The position numbers were made by a program, and so were the translations under genes. Of a stretch of DNA of 64,000 nucleotides, positions 12,771 through 24,645 are shown in pieces. The first letter of the stretch is position 1; every line of letters begins with the position of its first letter. The notes under the pieces were generated by a model. The model worked only from the letters and a program-made list of their open reading frames with translations. It searched no databases and was not told where the DNA came from. Origin of the DNA: Trileptium ribeirensis (Eukaryota > Nematoda > Enoplea > Enoplida > Thoracostomopsidae); contig JASANE010020188.1 in the NCBI GenBank assembly GCA_030248225.1, positions 18,967 to 82,966 of the forward strand. The letters are read 5' to 3'.

Positions 12771-12815
12771 AAAAGGAGGCCGGCCGCCGTAAGGCGGCCT
12801 TTTCAATTTTCTGGT
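12771..12815. repeat. Strong GC hairpin with GTAA loop followed by T-run
   Basis: GGCCGCC-GTAA-GGCGGCC forms a perfect 7-bp stem with a GNRA-type loop, preceded by A's and followed directly by TTTTC. In bacteria this layout would look like an intrinsic terminator. Here it sits alone in AT-rich non-coding DNA with no gene on either side. It may be part of a repeat, since the phrase ACTCCGAGGTAGTGCAACACTC just upstream resembles the left end of the GC-rich family. Confidence 0.5.
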
Positions 12816-13943
12816 AGCGGCCCCCACGTTTAAGTTAGGTACTGCGCCCCGTATGTCTACAATCGGAAATTGATTTTCTAAAAACGTGAAACTCATATAA
12901 ACTACAGGTAGACAGGCAAGTCATAGTCGACACTTTAGCGGGCTTCGTGTATAGGCGTTTTAAGTAGGGTATGCGGAGAATGGCTTTAAAGTTTGTAGAT
13001 GTAGATCATGTTTAGACATACTTGAATACGCAACAAACAACTCTATACAACAACGTATCACAACTACTGTTTACAACATAGTTTTTAAGCTATAAATGTG
13101 AAATGGCCGTTGCCTCAATACACTCGACGGTGTCAGAAGATTTAGGCTCAGTAAAGTTTGAGTAGAATTTATTTCAATATACATAATAGAGTTTTCATTT
13201 GTGGGGATATATTATAGTGATAGCACTGATAGTAAGGTCAGGGATTTTTTCAAGTTTCTCCCCCTATTAAGCTGGGGAAGTATGACATACGTAGAATCTG
13301 ACAAAAAATTAACGCGTAACTATTACCTCAGACTAAGTTTAGGTTTAAACTTAGTCTTTGCCTTAGGCTTAGATATACAAGACATTATAATATCGCAACA
13401 GAAAGAAAATTTGACATGATCCGCTTAGATTGAGGATCGACATTATATGACAGAAGGTCAGGGGGGACTTCTGATTAACGCTATTTTTAACTATTTTTAA
13501 TGAGTAATATAAAAGTCTTAGCTACTCGTACACAAAGTCACATAACTGTCAAGAGTGAACAAGAGGGACGGCAGCGGGGCGGGAGTATCGGCTTCTTTTC
13601 ACCTTTTTATCAAAGCAGGAACCCATTATGGTTGCCATCGCAATTTCTCCTTAACTGATCCCTCACTTCTGAATAGCGTGCTGCGCTAGTAGTTACACTC
13701 GTTGATATGATGTTCGAAAATAACGCCAGTACAAAGATCGGTCGAAATGTTGTCTACAAATGTTCCCGTCATTCATTACATTTGTGGAATTCAGGGTAAT
13801 CCGTAATGATGAATCCTGATCATGTGATCAATTCTCCAATCTTAAGACAATGAATCTATTAAATGTACTTATTAATATATATTTATAAGTGCATTAATAG
13901 ACATATAGATTATATATATAATAATATTGTGTACAATCCATTA
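12816..13943. other. Gene-free interval
   Basis: No supportable gene. A 10-bp-arm palindrome (GACTAAGTTT..AAACTTAGTC) lies at about 13328-13353 inside a short open frame, which argues against that frame being coding. Confidence 0.45.
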
Positions 13944-14453
13944 TGCGGCGTTCACGTTATAATGTCCCCGCTGTTTGGAACTTTTGACCCCCTGTAGTCC
14001 CGACCCTACCGTATAGACAGTCAGGGTGACACCCATACTGTAAATCAAATGCCGAGGGTGTACGACACACCCTTAGCTACTAAATTTTTTCTAGACAGTG
14101 TCGTACACACCCTTAGCTACCAATTTGGCGCGAATTAACTATAACGGACACCGTCTGTGGCAAATGCGGTTTATTAGTCAACTGTCCTGTGGAGTTTTTC
14201 CTAAATTCTCGATATTTGTATCTAGCCCATATGAATATTGCTCAAATAATTCCGAACAGTGTCAATAAAACTGCCAGAAGACACGGTGTGCCTGACACTG
14301 TCGGCAAGTGGCAATACGCGTATCTAGCTACCGTTGAAAAAATTTATTAAAAACATGGGGGTGTCTAAGACACCCTGTTGTCAACAGTGTGTCTGACACT
14401 GTGTGGGGTACATAGGTTCCAAACGTTGGGGACATTATAACGTGAACGCCGCA
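13944..14453. mobile_element. Harbinger-like MITE, copy 1 (full length)
   Basis: The 510-bp element has 26-bp perfect terminal inverted repeats beginning TGCGGCGTTCACGTTATAAT, extended with few mismatches to about 38 bp. It is flanked by TTA on both sides (13941-13943 and 14454-14456). The 3-bp TWA target duplication fits the PIF/Harbinger superfamily. The interior carries short palindromic motifs such as GTGTCTGACACTGT and no ORF of note. It is nearly identical to copy 2, which lies in the opposite orientation. Confidence 0.85.
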
Positions 14454-17400
14454 TTATTTAATATGTTAATTGTAATGATTCCATGAAAAAATTTAGGAAT
14501 TTTTATAATTTCGGAGAATTTCGGCCTTTTCTCTTTTATCGAAATTTTGTTATGTCTTCAGTTAATGACAGAAAATTAGTAGTGTTACGTTCGGCTATAA
14601 ACAACGTTGACGGGGTTTTTAAGTGGCGTGGCTGTGATGTTCTAAGGTTTGCCGACAAAGACATTTGAGCAAACCTTCGCCTCTTCTTCTTAAAAATGCA
14701 TTTAATAGCATAAAAACATAATCGCGTTTACTTTAATTTCGCAGACCTATTAAGTCGAATTTGGGCATTTTAAAGCTTTACGTTTAAGTGCCAGAGCCTT
14801 ATATTTCGATCTGTAACACAGTGACGTAATCACAAATTAAAAAGCGATGGGGGTCCAAACAAAAATCAATTCACCCCCAGCTGAAAAGCGACGGTCGGCA
14901 TGAGTCATAATAGAAATATTTAACAGAAACGTAATAGCTGATTGACAAAACATGGGTTTCGAACATTTAAAAGGACCCCCGAAAACTAAAACGTGTCCGT
15001 CCCCCGATAACCACTTTGTCAGGGGTCCCACATAAATATATATAGTTGAGTTGTTGATACTTTCTCGCCAGTTACGAATGCATTAGATTAAATGTGCTAA
15101 TCTGCCTTATACACTTTTACTTTTTAAATATACATTATGAATTTTGTATTTTTTATGTTGTCTTCAATAGTTTCGATTTTATTTATTGATTTTTGGGTTA
15201 TTCAGCCGAATAATTACAATGTTTTGACGAATGCTAACATTGAATTTTATATGAGGTATTGTGTTTTACCACCAGTTCATCATGATACTTGTCAATTTTG
15301 ATACGTCTCGTTTTCGTATATAATCATTTACTGATACGAGGAGATTTTATACAATTTGGTACAATTTTGTACGAGGTCAGCACGGACGGCAGCTGCAAAA
15401 TATTGTACTATGCCTGAACCGTAAAATTATTATTGCTGTATTGCTTACGCTGAATGTATGTCATAAAATTCTTGGGCTTTTGTTTTTCTGTTACATTATC
15501 AGCGAACTCCTAAGTAATTAGGCAATAAATCTGTCGTAAAAATGAGCACTACTAAAAGAGATTTTAGAATACGAGCAGAACGTATGAGTCACAAATATTT
15601 TTTCAATAAGCGCTATTTCATATTATGTTGAGATAGAGCTTTTCGTCTTTATACAAAGCTATAATAGCCATTTAACGTTTGTGTATATACGGTCACGAAA
15701 TAATTTTGTTTGTCCATTGTTCAATTAGCATTGAAGGTATAAACACTTCAGACGAGCGAACGGAAACCGATGTTCTAATTTGTTATCACTTGCAACGATT
15801 GTTCCAACTATCGATATTCCGATATAGATCTGTGTGGTATTCGCATGCCATCCTAAATTTGTACACAAACCGTTATCAGCCACTGGGAAAATGTTAGAAT
15901 TTTTGTCGGAGCCTATGATGCCATTTGATTACTGCCTAAACAGTTAGCTAGCTACAAGTTTGAAATTTTAAAAAATAAATTGCGATCCGCCCACGTAGTG
16001 TGCTGTCCTGTATCAGGTGTTCACAAGTTCCAATACCCGGGTACGTTGACACAATGGCTCAGCAATCTATTCAAAGGGGTGACTCAAAATTGGAGGGTGG
16101 TGCTGGATAATTGCAAGGGGCGTGAGGGGCGCTAGCTTAGTGCCTTTTTGCTGCGCCCCTGCATTGTAACGTTGACGCCGCATAGCATAACATATTAGTA
16201 AATCAGTAAATCTAATCAATTTTTTAGTAAACTGGACAATAAATAGTTTATACATGTTTAAAATCTTGGATAACACCATTTGTATTACATAATTATTATT
16301 GAGCACTCAACGTTCGTTGCTATTTAAGCCATTGAATATTTTCCGCTAATCATAAAATAAATTATATTAATGGCTGCCATATTTGTAATCTTTTTTATGT
16401 TTTAAGACTAAAGCTTAATGAATGGTTGAAATATAATTTAAAACCATTGTCAACATTCACGATATAATATTTTTTAGAATTATTATTATAACTGTTAGCA
16501 TTCAGTGCTCATGCCGTCAATATTTCTATATTTAAAAAAATTCCAAATCGCAACTTTTGATAGCATTTTCTTTACAAACGCAATTTTGCCGCATCGCTAA
16601 TATTTTGAGATTTTGAGAAGCAATATATTCAATGAGAAAGATTAATTAGTATAATTATTCTAAACCGAAATTTACATAGGTACTGCCTGCTACCATCCTT
16701 GGCATTTAGTCAATTAAACCACGATTACAACAATTTTGTGCTCGCCGATAGAAACAGATATTTTAAAGCAAATACAAGAATAGAATGTGATTAAATTTAA
16801 TATATTTTAAACTACCCACTTGGTAATTGGATGTTACAATATATATATGCTATAAGTTGACTATCGTAACTCAACAACAGGTACTCGAATCTACGACACT
16901 GACATCTCAAAATCTTCTGCTAACTACTGCTCTTCTGAGACATACCTTACTAGCTCGACACCTTGGCTTATTCTCGCTACCAATTCTATTTTCAGTGCTT
17001 TACGTTAAAAAACACAAATTTCCTAATTTTACTGAAACTTCTATAATAGACCCATGGATGTGAGTAATTTTAGTTGCAGTGCCGCGTTTCCACAATCGGG
17101 GTGGAAGGGTTCGTAGCGACCCTTAACTGGCCTACTGCGTGCTCTATTGCTCAGATTTTTAAGCAGTTACGGCCGATTATAATGTTGAACCCGAATCTAC
17201 GACTCTATTTGGACGAGCCCGACGGAACCCAGCAGATTTTACGCCCTTTCATTCTATTGTCATTTTTATTAAGCAGAATCGAATAATTAACCTCTTCGGG
17301 CCAAAATTTCAGATTTTCGTATCTGATCAAGTCCTTGTTTCTTCTACTCAAGCAAAATTACCTTTCCCATGTCTTTAATCCCGTTCTTTATAGAAACTAA

Positions 17401-18110
17401 GTTTTAGGCAACTTATAAGTATAAAAACTTAATTTTTATTTATGTAATGTCGGTGGTATTTCGGATATAGCCATTTCAAGCGTTTAATTATGCATAGTTA
17501 AAGCTAAAATATAAAACAACATAGTATAACATTTCGTCGTAGTATAATTTTAATATATAATTGTAATTAAAATCTAGAGTGGTCGTTTGGTCAACATATT
17601 TGGGTATTGTTGCCATAATTTATTCGGGTCTCATTATACACAATTTAAACAACGAGTTAAATCACAGGTACAAATTTTCCACATGACAGTTAATAGATAT
17701 TGTCTTATTGCTTTCAAGATAATTTATTTAATATGTAGTTATATTTCATGTGTGGTCTTGTGTGCGCAGTGATTTAGAGACGTAGGCCTCATAACAATTG
17801 TTATGAGGCCGCGTGTTCAAGCCCTTCTGTGCGCATAATTCTCATGTGGAAGTGACTAAGGCCACGTTATTCCTGTTCCTGTAAAATGGACGTGAGCTGG
17901 CTCAGAAGGTAAAGAGTGTTTCCTTGTTGTAGCTCACGGCTTGCGCTTTGGTACTCTGGCTACGATCGCCGCGAAACTTGAGATAAGCACCCTCATCCTA
18001 AAAATTTTGGGACCTTTAATAAGTTTATGTCACTCGCTGTGTATATGTTACACCGAGAGAAATTCAGGTTATTGGACATAACTAAAACATAAAGTTTACA
18101 TGCAGTCTAG
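14454..18110. other. Gene-free interval with decayed repeats
   Basis: No supportable exon. At 16162-16182 a lone sequence CATTGTAACGTTGACGCCGC resembles the right terminus of the Harbinger-like MITE and is probably a leftover end. At about 17885-17990 the phrase TGGCTCAGAAGGTAAAGAG (box A-like), with GGCTACGATCGCC about 50 bp further on, suggests a decayed tRNA-derived SINE. Confidence 0.4.
17758..17839 (+). repeat. tRNA-like palindromic element
   Basis: A perfect 26-bp palindrome, GGCCTCATAACAA followed by its mirror, is flanked by TGTGCGCA on both sides. The two TGTGCGCA copies can pair over 8 bp if two G-T pairs are allowed. GTTCAAGCC, a box B-like sequence, lies right of the palindrome. 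This resembles a tRNA outline, but the anticodon arm is far too long and no normal D arm is visible, so it is not called a tRNA gene. Confidence 0.4.
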
Positions 18111-18111
18111 T

Positions 18112-18705
18112 TTTTGACAACGGCCGTTGGCCGTAGATTGTCCTATCCGTCGGCCCACGGGCGTCCTTTGGCAAATTTCCGGCCGTTAAAGGTAGCAATT
18201 TCGTCGAGCGGTTGTGTAACATTTTTCTGCTATTGACAATTCCGAAAGTGGCTAGTCAGCAGTTGTGGGCTGCAGCTCGGCGGCCGTGGTCTATGCGTTT
18301 ACTACAATGTAGCATGTGAATTATAAATCGCGCTACTGGAACTTTTTAACGTATATGTAATCCTCAATAACCAATATGAAATAATTTTGTATCATCTAGC
18401 ACTACCTTGCCATATTTAAGCGTTATTACTAATCTATTTGCATCAATGTTTAAAGATAGACCTCAGAGCCGGCGTTCGGCTAGCATTAATTATAGCACAG
18501 TTTTGCTATAATAAGTCAACGCGTAAGAATAGCACTTGCTATAGTACGATGTGTAAAACATTTAGATATAAATGGATTCTTGCAAAAAAAGCATTTAAGA
18601 ATATTAAGTCCATATCGTACTAAAGAGAAGACGGCGGAACGTTGGCCAGGCCGCTCGAAAATTTTCACGGCCGGTCGTTTGACTTCAAAACCGGACGTTG
18701 TCCAA
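18112..18705. mobile_element. Imperfect TIR element (MITE-like)
   Basis: The left part (about 18112-18220) contains GACAACGGCCG, then CCGGCCGTTAAAGG and TTTCGTCGAGCGG. The right part (about 18630-18705), read in reverse complement, gives GGACAACGTCCG, CCGGCCGTGAAAA and TTTTCGAGCGG in the same order. The arms are about 75-110 bp and diverged; the centre is AT-rich. No transposase ORF and no clear target duplication. Confidence 0.5.
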
Positions 18706-19845
18706 GACTCCTGCAGTACCGCTAACGAATTGCGCATTGTACGCGCTGCTTTGTATGCAATTAGTTCTTAAGTCATCACTGCGGTGTATTAGTGATATTG
18801 TTGATATTAGTTATATATCGAAAGGGAAAATATATTTTCTGTTCTCATGTTGCATCGTACGCTGGAAGTCAATATGTAACACTTGTTAGTAACCAAGTGC
18901 GATGAATTAGATATCGCTGCAGATAAGCATTATTTCGCTGAAGTGTTGCCTGCATCCATTCAATTCGGAACATTTGTCATATACTATCTTATCAGCTGTA
19001 CTGGCTCCAGCGGGCGGATTCGGCGAAATAACTCAACTGTGGAAAGGTTTGCTAATTATTAACATATATAAGTCTATTACTATTCTAATATATAATAACC
19101 GCCTCTGTCGGTGTATTCCCAACTACCGTGAAAATAGAACTTTAACAATACTTGAAAAAGAAAAAGCAAAAAATTTCAGATCCTAACGCGTAGCTATGTG
19201 ATAAAATTACCAACCTATTAAACGCCACAACTATAATTCAGAAAGAAATAGGAATTCGCCTGGAACGCCGATGCCGCAACCTTCCCTTGGACAGCCAAAC
19301 ATAGTAAAACTTACAACTAGCGATCATATCTTTGCGGCAAAAGAATACAATAGGTTATCGTTCTTTTCTGTAAATCTGTGGGTTTGGTACAATTACTGCG
19401 TATTTTGCTCGTATTTAGAGCACTAAACCCCAACCAACGGTAGTTGAGAATTATCGCTATTTGATATACCCAGAGACGTCACAGGCTCATCAAATGTGGA
19501 GGAGGGCGGTAAAAAAGCGAGGCCCGGTCGTTCACATTCATTTTGTTATAACCCCACCAGCTTATTATTCATGTTTGTTCGCAAAAAGTGGGGAGCCGCC
19601 ACCCCCCATCCCCCCGCCCTTTTGCGACGACATTGCATATCCCTCATAGGGATATTACACAACGTGCCAAGTGTCACAAAAATACTATAAAAATGCGATA
19701 TTTAAGGCTGTAATATTTAAGACTGTCTACAAAACACCCTTACATATCACAGCCTACCGACTGAGACAAAAATATAATATGCAAAATGGTAATGATTATG
19801 CGTGATTCCAATTTAGGTCATACGTATTGAAGTTACGTCGGCTTA
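18706..19845. other. Gene-free interval
   Basis: Short open frames on both strands have no recognisable domain. A C-rich tract (GCCGCCACCCCCCATCCCCC) lies at about 19595-19620. Confidence 0.4.
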
Positions 19846-20060
19846 AGGAGGTAGATGGTGGACGTGGGGGTAGGTCCTCGGGGCGGAGGGGAAGGCACCA
19901 ACAAGAATATAAATTTTTGAAATTTCTAGAAACTTAAAATTTAAGAACCTAAAATTTTATCCAATTTTTATCAATTTGCGATAAGGTTTTCCTAATGTCC
20001 ACTATTTTTTGCCAATTTAACCCAATTTTTGCGAATTTTTAGTCGATTTTCGCAATTTTT
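19846..20060 (+). repeat. GC-rich interspersed repeat, diverged copy
   Basis: A G-rich block (GTGGGGGTAGGTCCTCGGGG) is followed by AT-rich text with CCAATTTTTATCAATTTGCG and CCAATTTAACCCAATTTTTG, matching the core phrases of the other family copies. The right G-rich block seems lost. Confidence 0.5.
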
Positions 20061-23000
20061 CGCTAAAATATTCATGTGCTAAAAGCGGAGAAACGTCTAA
20101 GATGTTGCTAATTGCGAAGTTAATAGACTTAATAAACTGACGTTGTTTTGGCATATTAATTACATATAAACGCGATACTCTAGTGGTAGGAATTGAGAAA
20201 TGTTACTTAGCCCAAGTAAATTTTCTTAGTTTTTGTAAGGGGAACTAAGAGATTTTATATTTTAGTTTTTGAAGCGAAGACGTTCTAAAAGGTTTAGTAT
20301 AAACAGTCTTCGAAACTATTGTCTTTATAAATCAATGTACAAGTTTGGAAATTTTGCCTTTGTCTCAACAGTAACAATAGCTTTTAATTGGAACGAGAGT
20401 GGTGAAAATTTCTCGGCCCAAGTTTAACACTTTGGCGAGTTAGTAAAAACTAATGTAAATGCTACACTTATATATGGAAATCTGCTGTGAAATTCATTAG
20501 TTCCTGTTAAACTAACTGGCCTTGTATTATTTATTTTGTCATTCATCTTACTGTTGACCCTTATCTAATGTTACAACTAATTAATAAGCTTAGCAAATAT
20601 GTTCGAGGGCGCAGATGAGTCGGGGAGAGACGTGATCTAGACTCAACACTTTTTTTAGACAACGCGACTAAAACCCGCGCCCCGTTTTAGTTAAAATGTA
20701 AAATCCATTCACTCCCATTTTTAGTCATTCCTAGCCTAAGTGACCGACCAAACTAATCTTTCTCTTGTAGATTTGTAACCTTTATTTGTTAAGATATATC
20801 TGTGATTGTAAAATAGCGCACGCTCGTTATGAAATTTGGACATATGAAATTGCGATTCAATGTACTTGACCGCCAAAAAATCTTTTGAATGTGTATCATG
20901 ATAAAAATATTATGTTATATTGGCTACCTAATTTTTGGGGAAATATACCATATCATCACCTGCGCCCATGCGTTGCTGACCATATTACATTATATATTAT
21001 TGAATGTATTATTTATTATGCGAGCTATGATTTATTTTAGTGCTTGCGAATTTGTGGTACCCTTACTGATAACATATCATTCCACATAAGAGAAACGCTG
21101 TTTTATAATTTGTATATTTATGAGTTTGGAAATGGGTTGGCCAATGATTTATTTAAGTGCAAAAATATGAAGTGTAAATGTATGTTTTATACATTTTCCA
21201 TAAAGGCTGAGTTTTTAAGATTTTATGAATTTAATTACATGAAAACAAGTAAAAATTGCCTGATCACAGTTGAATTTGTCCAGTACGTACGTACAGCCAT
21301 TAGTAATTTGTGCGACGGCTTCGGACAGTTGCAGTTTTCTATTATTCGTTAACATCTTTAATTTTAGTATTTTTGCTAGGCCATATATTGTCTACTGCAG
21401 CACACAAATAACTTTACTGTAAAATCAGAGTATCCAATTTTTAGTAATAATTTCCCAGAATCTCTGCAAAAGAACTTTAGACAATAATATTTGGTACTGT
21501 AGTACCACATCTTTGATACTAGAGTGCCAAATATTTATGACTAAATGTTCTGTCGCAGAATTCTGGGAAATTGTCCTAAATATTTGGTACTTGTTCAAAA
21601 AATTTCCACAATAAGAAATTTAATTTCAGTTACTAAAAACTATTCTATCGTAGGTTAGCCTACCTTGTTTCTTAATTACTGCACTGATGCGAAGTTTAGT
21701 TAATACACCGGGTCTGCTACACCTCAAGAACAGATAGACAAATATCAGCAATTTTTACAATTTATTGTGTTTGGTCATCAGCACATAAAATAGTAAAAGA
21801 ATTTATCTTTATATATGTCTATTTTTCAAGAGCTGCGACTCGAAACACTTCCTAAGCCAAACTAAGATAGAATTTTGTTATTTTGACATTGTTTTTATGG
21901 TTAATACCACTGAAGTAATGTCATAAAAAAATTTCCACAATACAAATGATATGGGATACTGATTTCGCAGGCATTAAATATAACCTATGACGCCTATCAC
22001 AACTGAATAATATAAGCAAAATCACTGATATTCGTAATCGAGTATGTATTGGTTTTGTTATTAAAGCTTGCGACTGACTAACGATATTTGGTTTGAACTT
22101 TGACAGTCTGTATACTTCAGGCTGTGCACAATATCATTAATATTTTCAGTCTCGCTGATGCTACAGAATGAATGCACAAAATATCGTTTTGATACAAAAT
22201 ATTTGTGACTAGTTTCCTATTGTCATTAATGTTTTGGTTTGGTTGTATTTCGCTCAAGATTTTACAATGATCCTGTCGCTTCTATGACAAGCGGATATAC
22301 CACCGACTTCGCCCCGATTTCTGAATTGATTTAGAAATAAAGTGTAAAAACGTTTTCCGAACCACAATATTGCTTTTCTTGTCAGTTTATTTGCAATGAG
22401 CCATCCGATGTGATTTGGAGCATCTATGAGTGATTATGCATTAAGAGTTTATCAGTTGTCCGTTACGATGTACATGTATTACTAATTCTTTGTACTGGAT
22501 ATCCAATAATTAAGTGTAAAACTAAGCTAACCCCCTACCATCCCACGTAAACATCAAATAAATAACTTCTGCAAATTTTACCATAGATTCCAGTAAGCTT
22601 GAACCGTAGGCTTTTCAGAATGCACCTAATAAACCCTGCATGACGCCTGTATCATGTAAGTTTTAACTTCAGTCAGTGAGTAAATGACCTCCTAAAGCTT
22701 AAAAAATATATAAATTGTGTTGTGGTTCAAGTAAATTCAAGCTTGAAATTTATATATTTTTACTATACATATGGGTTTATATACTCAATACTCATGAGTT
22801 ATATTTTTATACACCACTGATTTTTCTTATATACTCAAGGGGGCTATATACGCTCACCAATTAAGCATGGTGAGGTATATTTAAAGCTTAGTAATCGACC
22901 CATTGAAATATGCCAGCAGATGTGCCGTTTCGTTAATATTGGTAGTCTTTTTGAAAACAGGGCAGAAAACATTCCGCTACAGGCTTAATGTCATATATAA

Positions 23001-23115
23001 TATTATGAATGGGTCACTTTTGACAAATAAATAACCAAATGTATGTTTCTACACACGTCCTTATTTGCCGCTGCATCCAGAATGAATTACTTTGGGCTTG
23101 AAACAGATTTTATTT
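20061..23115. other. Gene-free interval
   Basis: No supportable gene apart from the foldback element at 21449. The 102-codon plus frame at 21044-21352 has a possible acceptor (CCTGATCACAG) near its end but no recognisable domain. Confidence 0.4.
21449..21572. repeat. Short foldback element, 124 bp
   Basis: AATTTCCCAGAATCTCTGC at the left is mirrored by GCAGAATTCTGGGAAATT at the right. The complementarity continues inward with gaps to AATATTTGGTAC / GTGCCAAATATT around a loop of about 30 bp. The structure fits a small MITE or a hairpin-forming transcript. No ORF. Confidence 0.65.
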
Positions 23116-23120
23116 TGCAG

Positions 23121-23329
23121 ATTTTATGTACTGCAATAACTTCGAAAACTCTGCGCTATTGAGCGCAATTTCTTGGCTGCCTTGCGCCGATCAATACTTC
23201 GCCCAACATCTAGTAGCAACTGATGTGGATGTGTGGTCGCTTAAAAGCATATTAGAAGACATAGAAGCAACAAACAGAGAAATACATTTAAATTTTTGTC
23301 AAGAATTTCTCATAAACCTATGTGCTTAA
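23121..23329 (+). CDS. Possible orphan terminal exon, unknown protein
   Basis: A good nematode-type acceptor (TTTATTTTGCAG) ends at 23120 and is followed by 68 open codons to a TAA. The translation begins MYCNNFENSALLSAISWLPC. It has a balanced composition, two early cysteines and an acidic C-terminal half. No partner exon upstream could be defined, and I recognise no domain. It lies just before a LINE fragment but does not resemble LINE proteins. It could be a real last exon, a dead exon or chance. Confidence 0.25.
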
Positions 23330-23540
23330 CACAGATCTGAGATGCATATAAATTTTGTATACTTTCGAAAACGTAAAATTTTCCGAAACCCATAAATATC
23401 AACGATCTGGTTAATTAGTGGTTGAATATCTATTCATCAATTAAAATTTATAAATTACCGCTTTTCAAAAAGAAGCCACAAATCTCTGGTTCGATGATTT
23501 ACCGAGAACAAATGATATATAGCGATGTGAACACATAATA

Positions 23541-24645
23541 ATGACAGCATTAGCAGAAATTTGCGGTGATATTCAAGCAGCCTTTGCAACGAAACAGGTT
23601 ACTCTGCTCATCAGCCTGGATCTATCTGCAGCTTTCGACACAATTCGCCACACAATGATGCTTCAACGACTTAACCACGTAGGTGTCTCCTTCCTCCATG
23701 AAGTGGTTCGAATCTTATTTGACAAACAGACAACAACGCGTAAAACTTGGGAGAACAATGTCAAAGACTACAGCGTCACGGAGTGGAGTCCCACACGGCA
23801 GCGTCATTGGACAAGTCCTTTTCAACATCTTCCTTGCTCCGGTGATCAAAACCGTGACTGCGGCAGGCTTTAACATTCACAGCTGTGCCTATGACACTTA
23901 GATAAATAAATCTTTGGTGACGAATCTCTGATTATTAGATCGGTTCAGAATTTCTTTCATCTCCTTGAACACTTAGTTCTGGAGCAACAAATTAAAGATG
24001 GACAAATCGAATGCTGGACTAATATATATATTTTGTCGAAAGAAATGTGCGGGTCCATCGCTAGACTTTGGAGATGAGACAATCAATCCCACTGATACAA
24101 TAAAGTATTAGGCATTACATTCGACACGAAATTCACATTCGCAAAATATATCGCAGAATTAGCAGGACCTTGTACATGGCAGCTACGAGAAATCGGAAGA
24201 CTTCGAAATCGCCTCGATGTTGATACAACTCATTGATCAGGGCTTTCATCATGTCTCGAATTAACTATTGTAATGCGCTGTACGGTGATGTACAGTATGT
24301 TTACCTTTCGCCACTTCGTCGTTTCTGCACACTCATAAACACCGTCCTGAGGCAACTACATTGATTGCCACTAGATCAAAGAATTAAGTACGAGTTACTT
24401 CTGCTCATTTACAATGCTTTAAGTTGTGACACCCTATCTTATATTGCTGATTTGTTAAACCAATCGTGAGCGGCCAATGAGAGAATACTTCGAATCGATG
24501 AAAGAAGAAACAATAGTTTTTGGGTTCTGGGACTATTTGAATGGAACACCTTACCAACTATTTTACGAAATCTAAACTTTGATTTATCCGAATTCAAATC
24601 TAAACTAATAACTCATCTGCTCCCGGCTATTTGACGATGAATTTT
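23541..24645 (+). mobile_element. Non-LTR retrotransposon (CR1/L2-like) RT remnant
   Basis: RT motif A is clear at about 23605-23650 (LLISLDLSAAFDTIRH). After a frameshift near 23690 the frame at 23683-23901 reads KWFESYLTNRQQRVKLG, then SGVPHGSVIGQVLFNIFLAP and HSCAYDT, where YADD is expected, so the catalytic box is damaged. Farther on, in changing frames, come GITFDTKFTF (about 24110), MSRINYCNALYGD (about 24250), LPLDQRIKYELLLLIYNAL (about 24365) and WNTLPTILRNLNFDLSEFKS (about 24540), which is the C-terminal tail of CR1/L2-type elements. The 5' half of the element is absent. It is dead through frameshifts, stops and loss of a catalytic Asp. Confidence 0.85.

Noticed and set aside
12771..12815. 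Rho-independent terminator of a bacterial gene
   Set aside because: No bacterial coding sequence lies nearby and the surroundings are typical of this eukaryotic genome. Kept only as a hairpin observation.
21044..21352. 102-codon plus-strand frame with an internal acceptor-like site
   Set aside because: Only the last 26 codons follow the acceptor, with no partner exon. Not enough to call.
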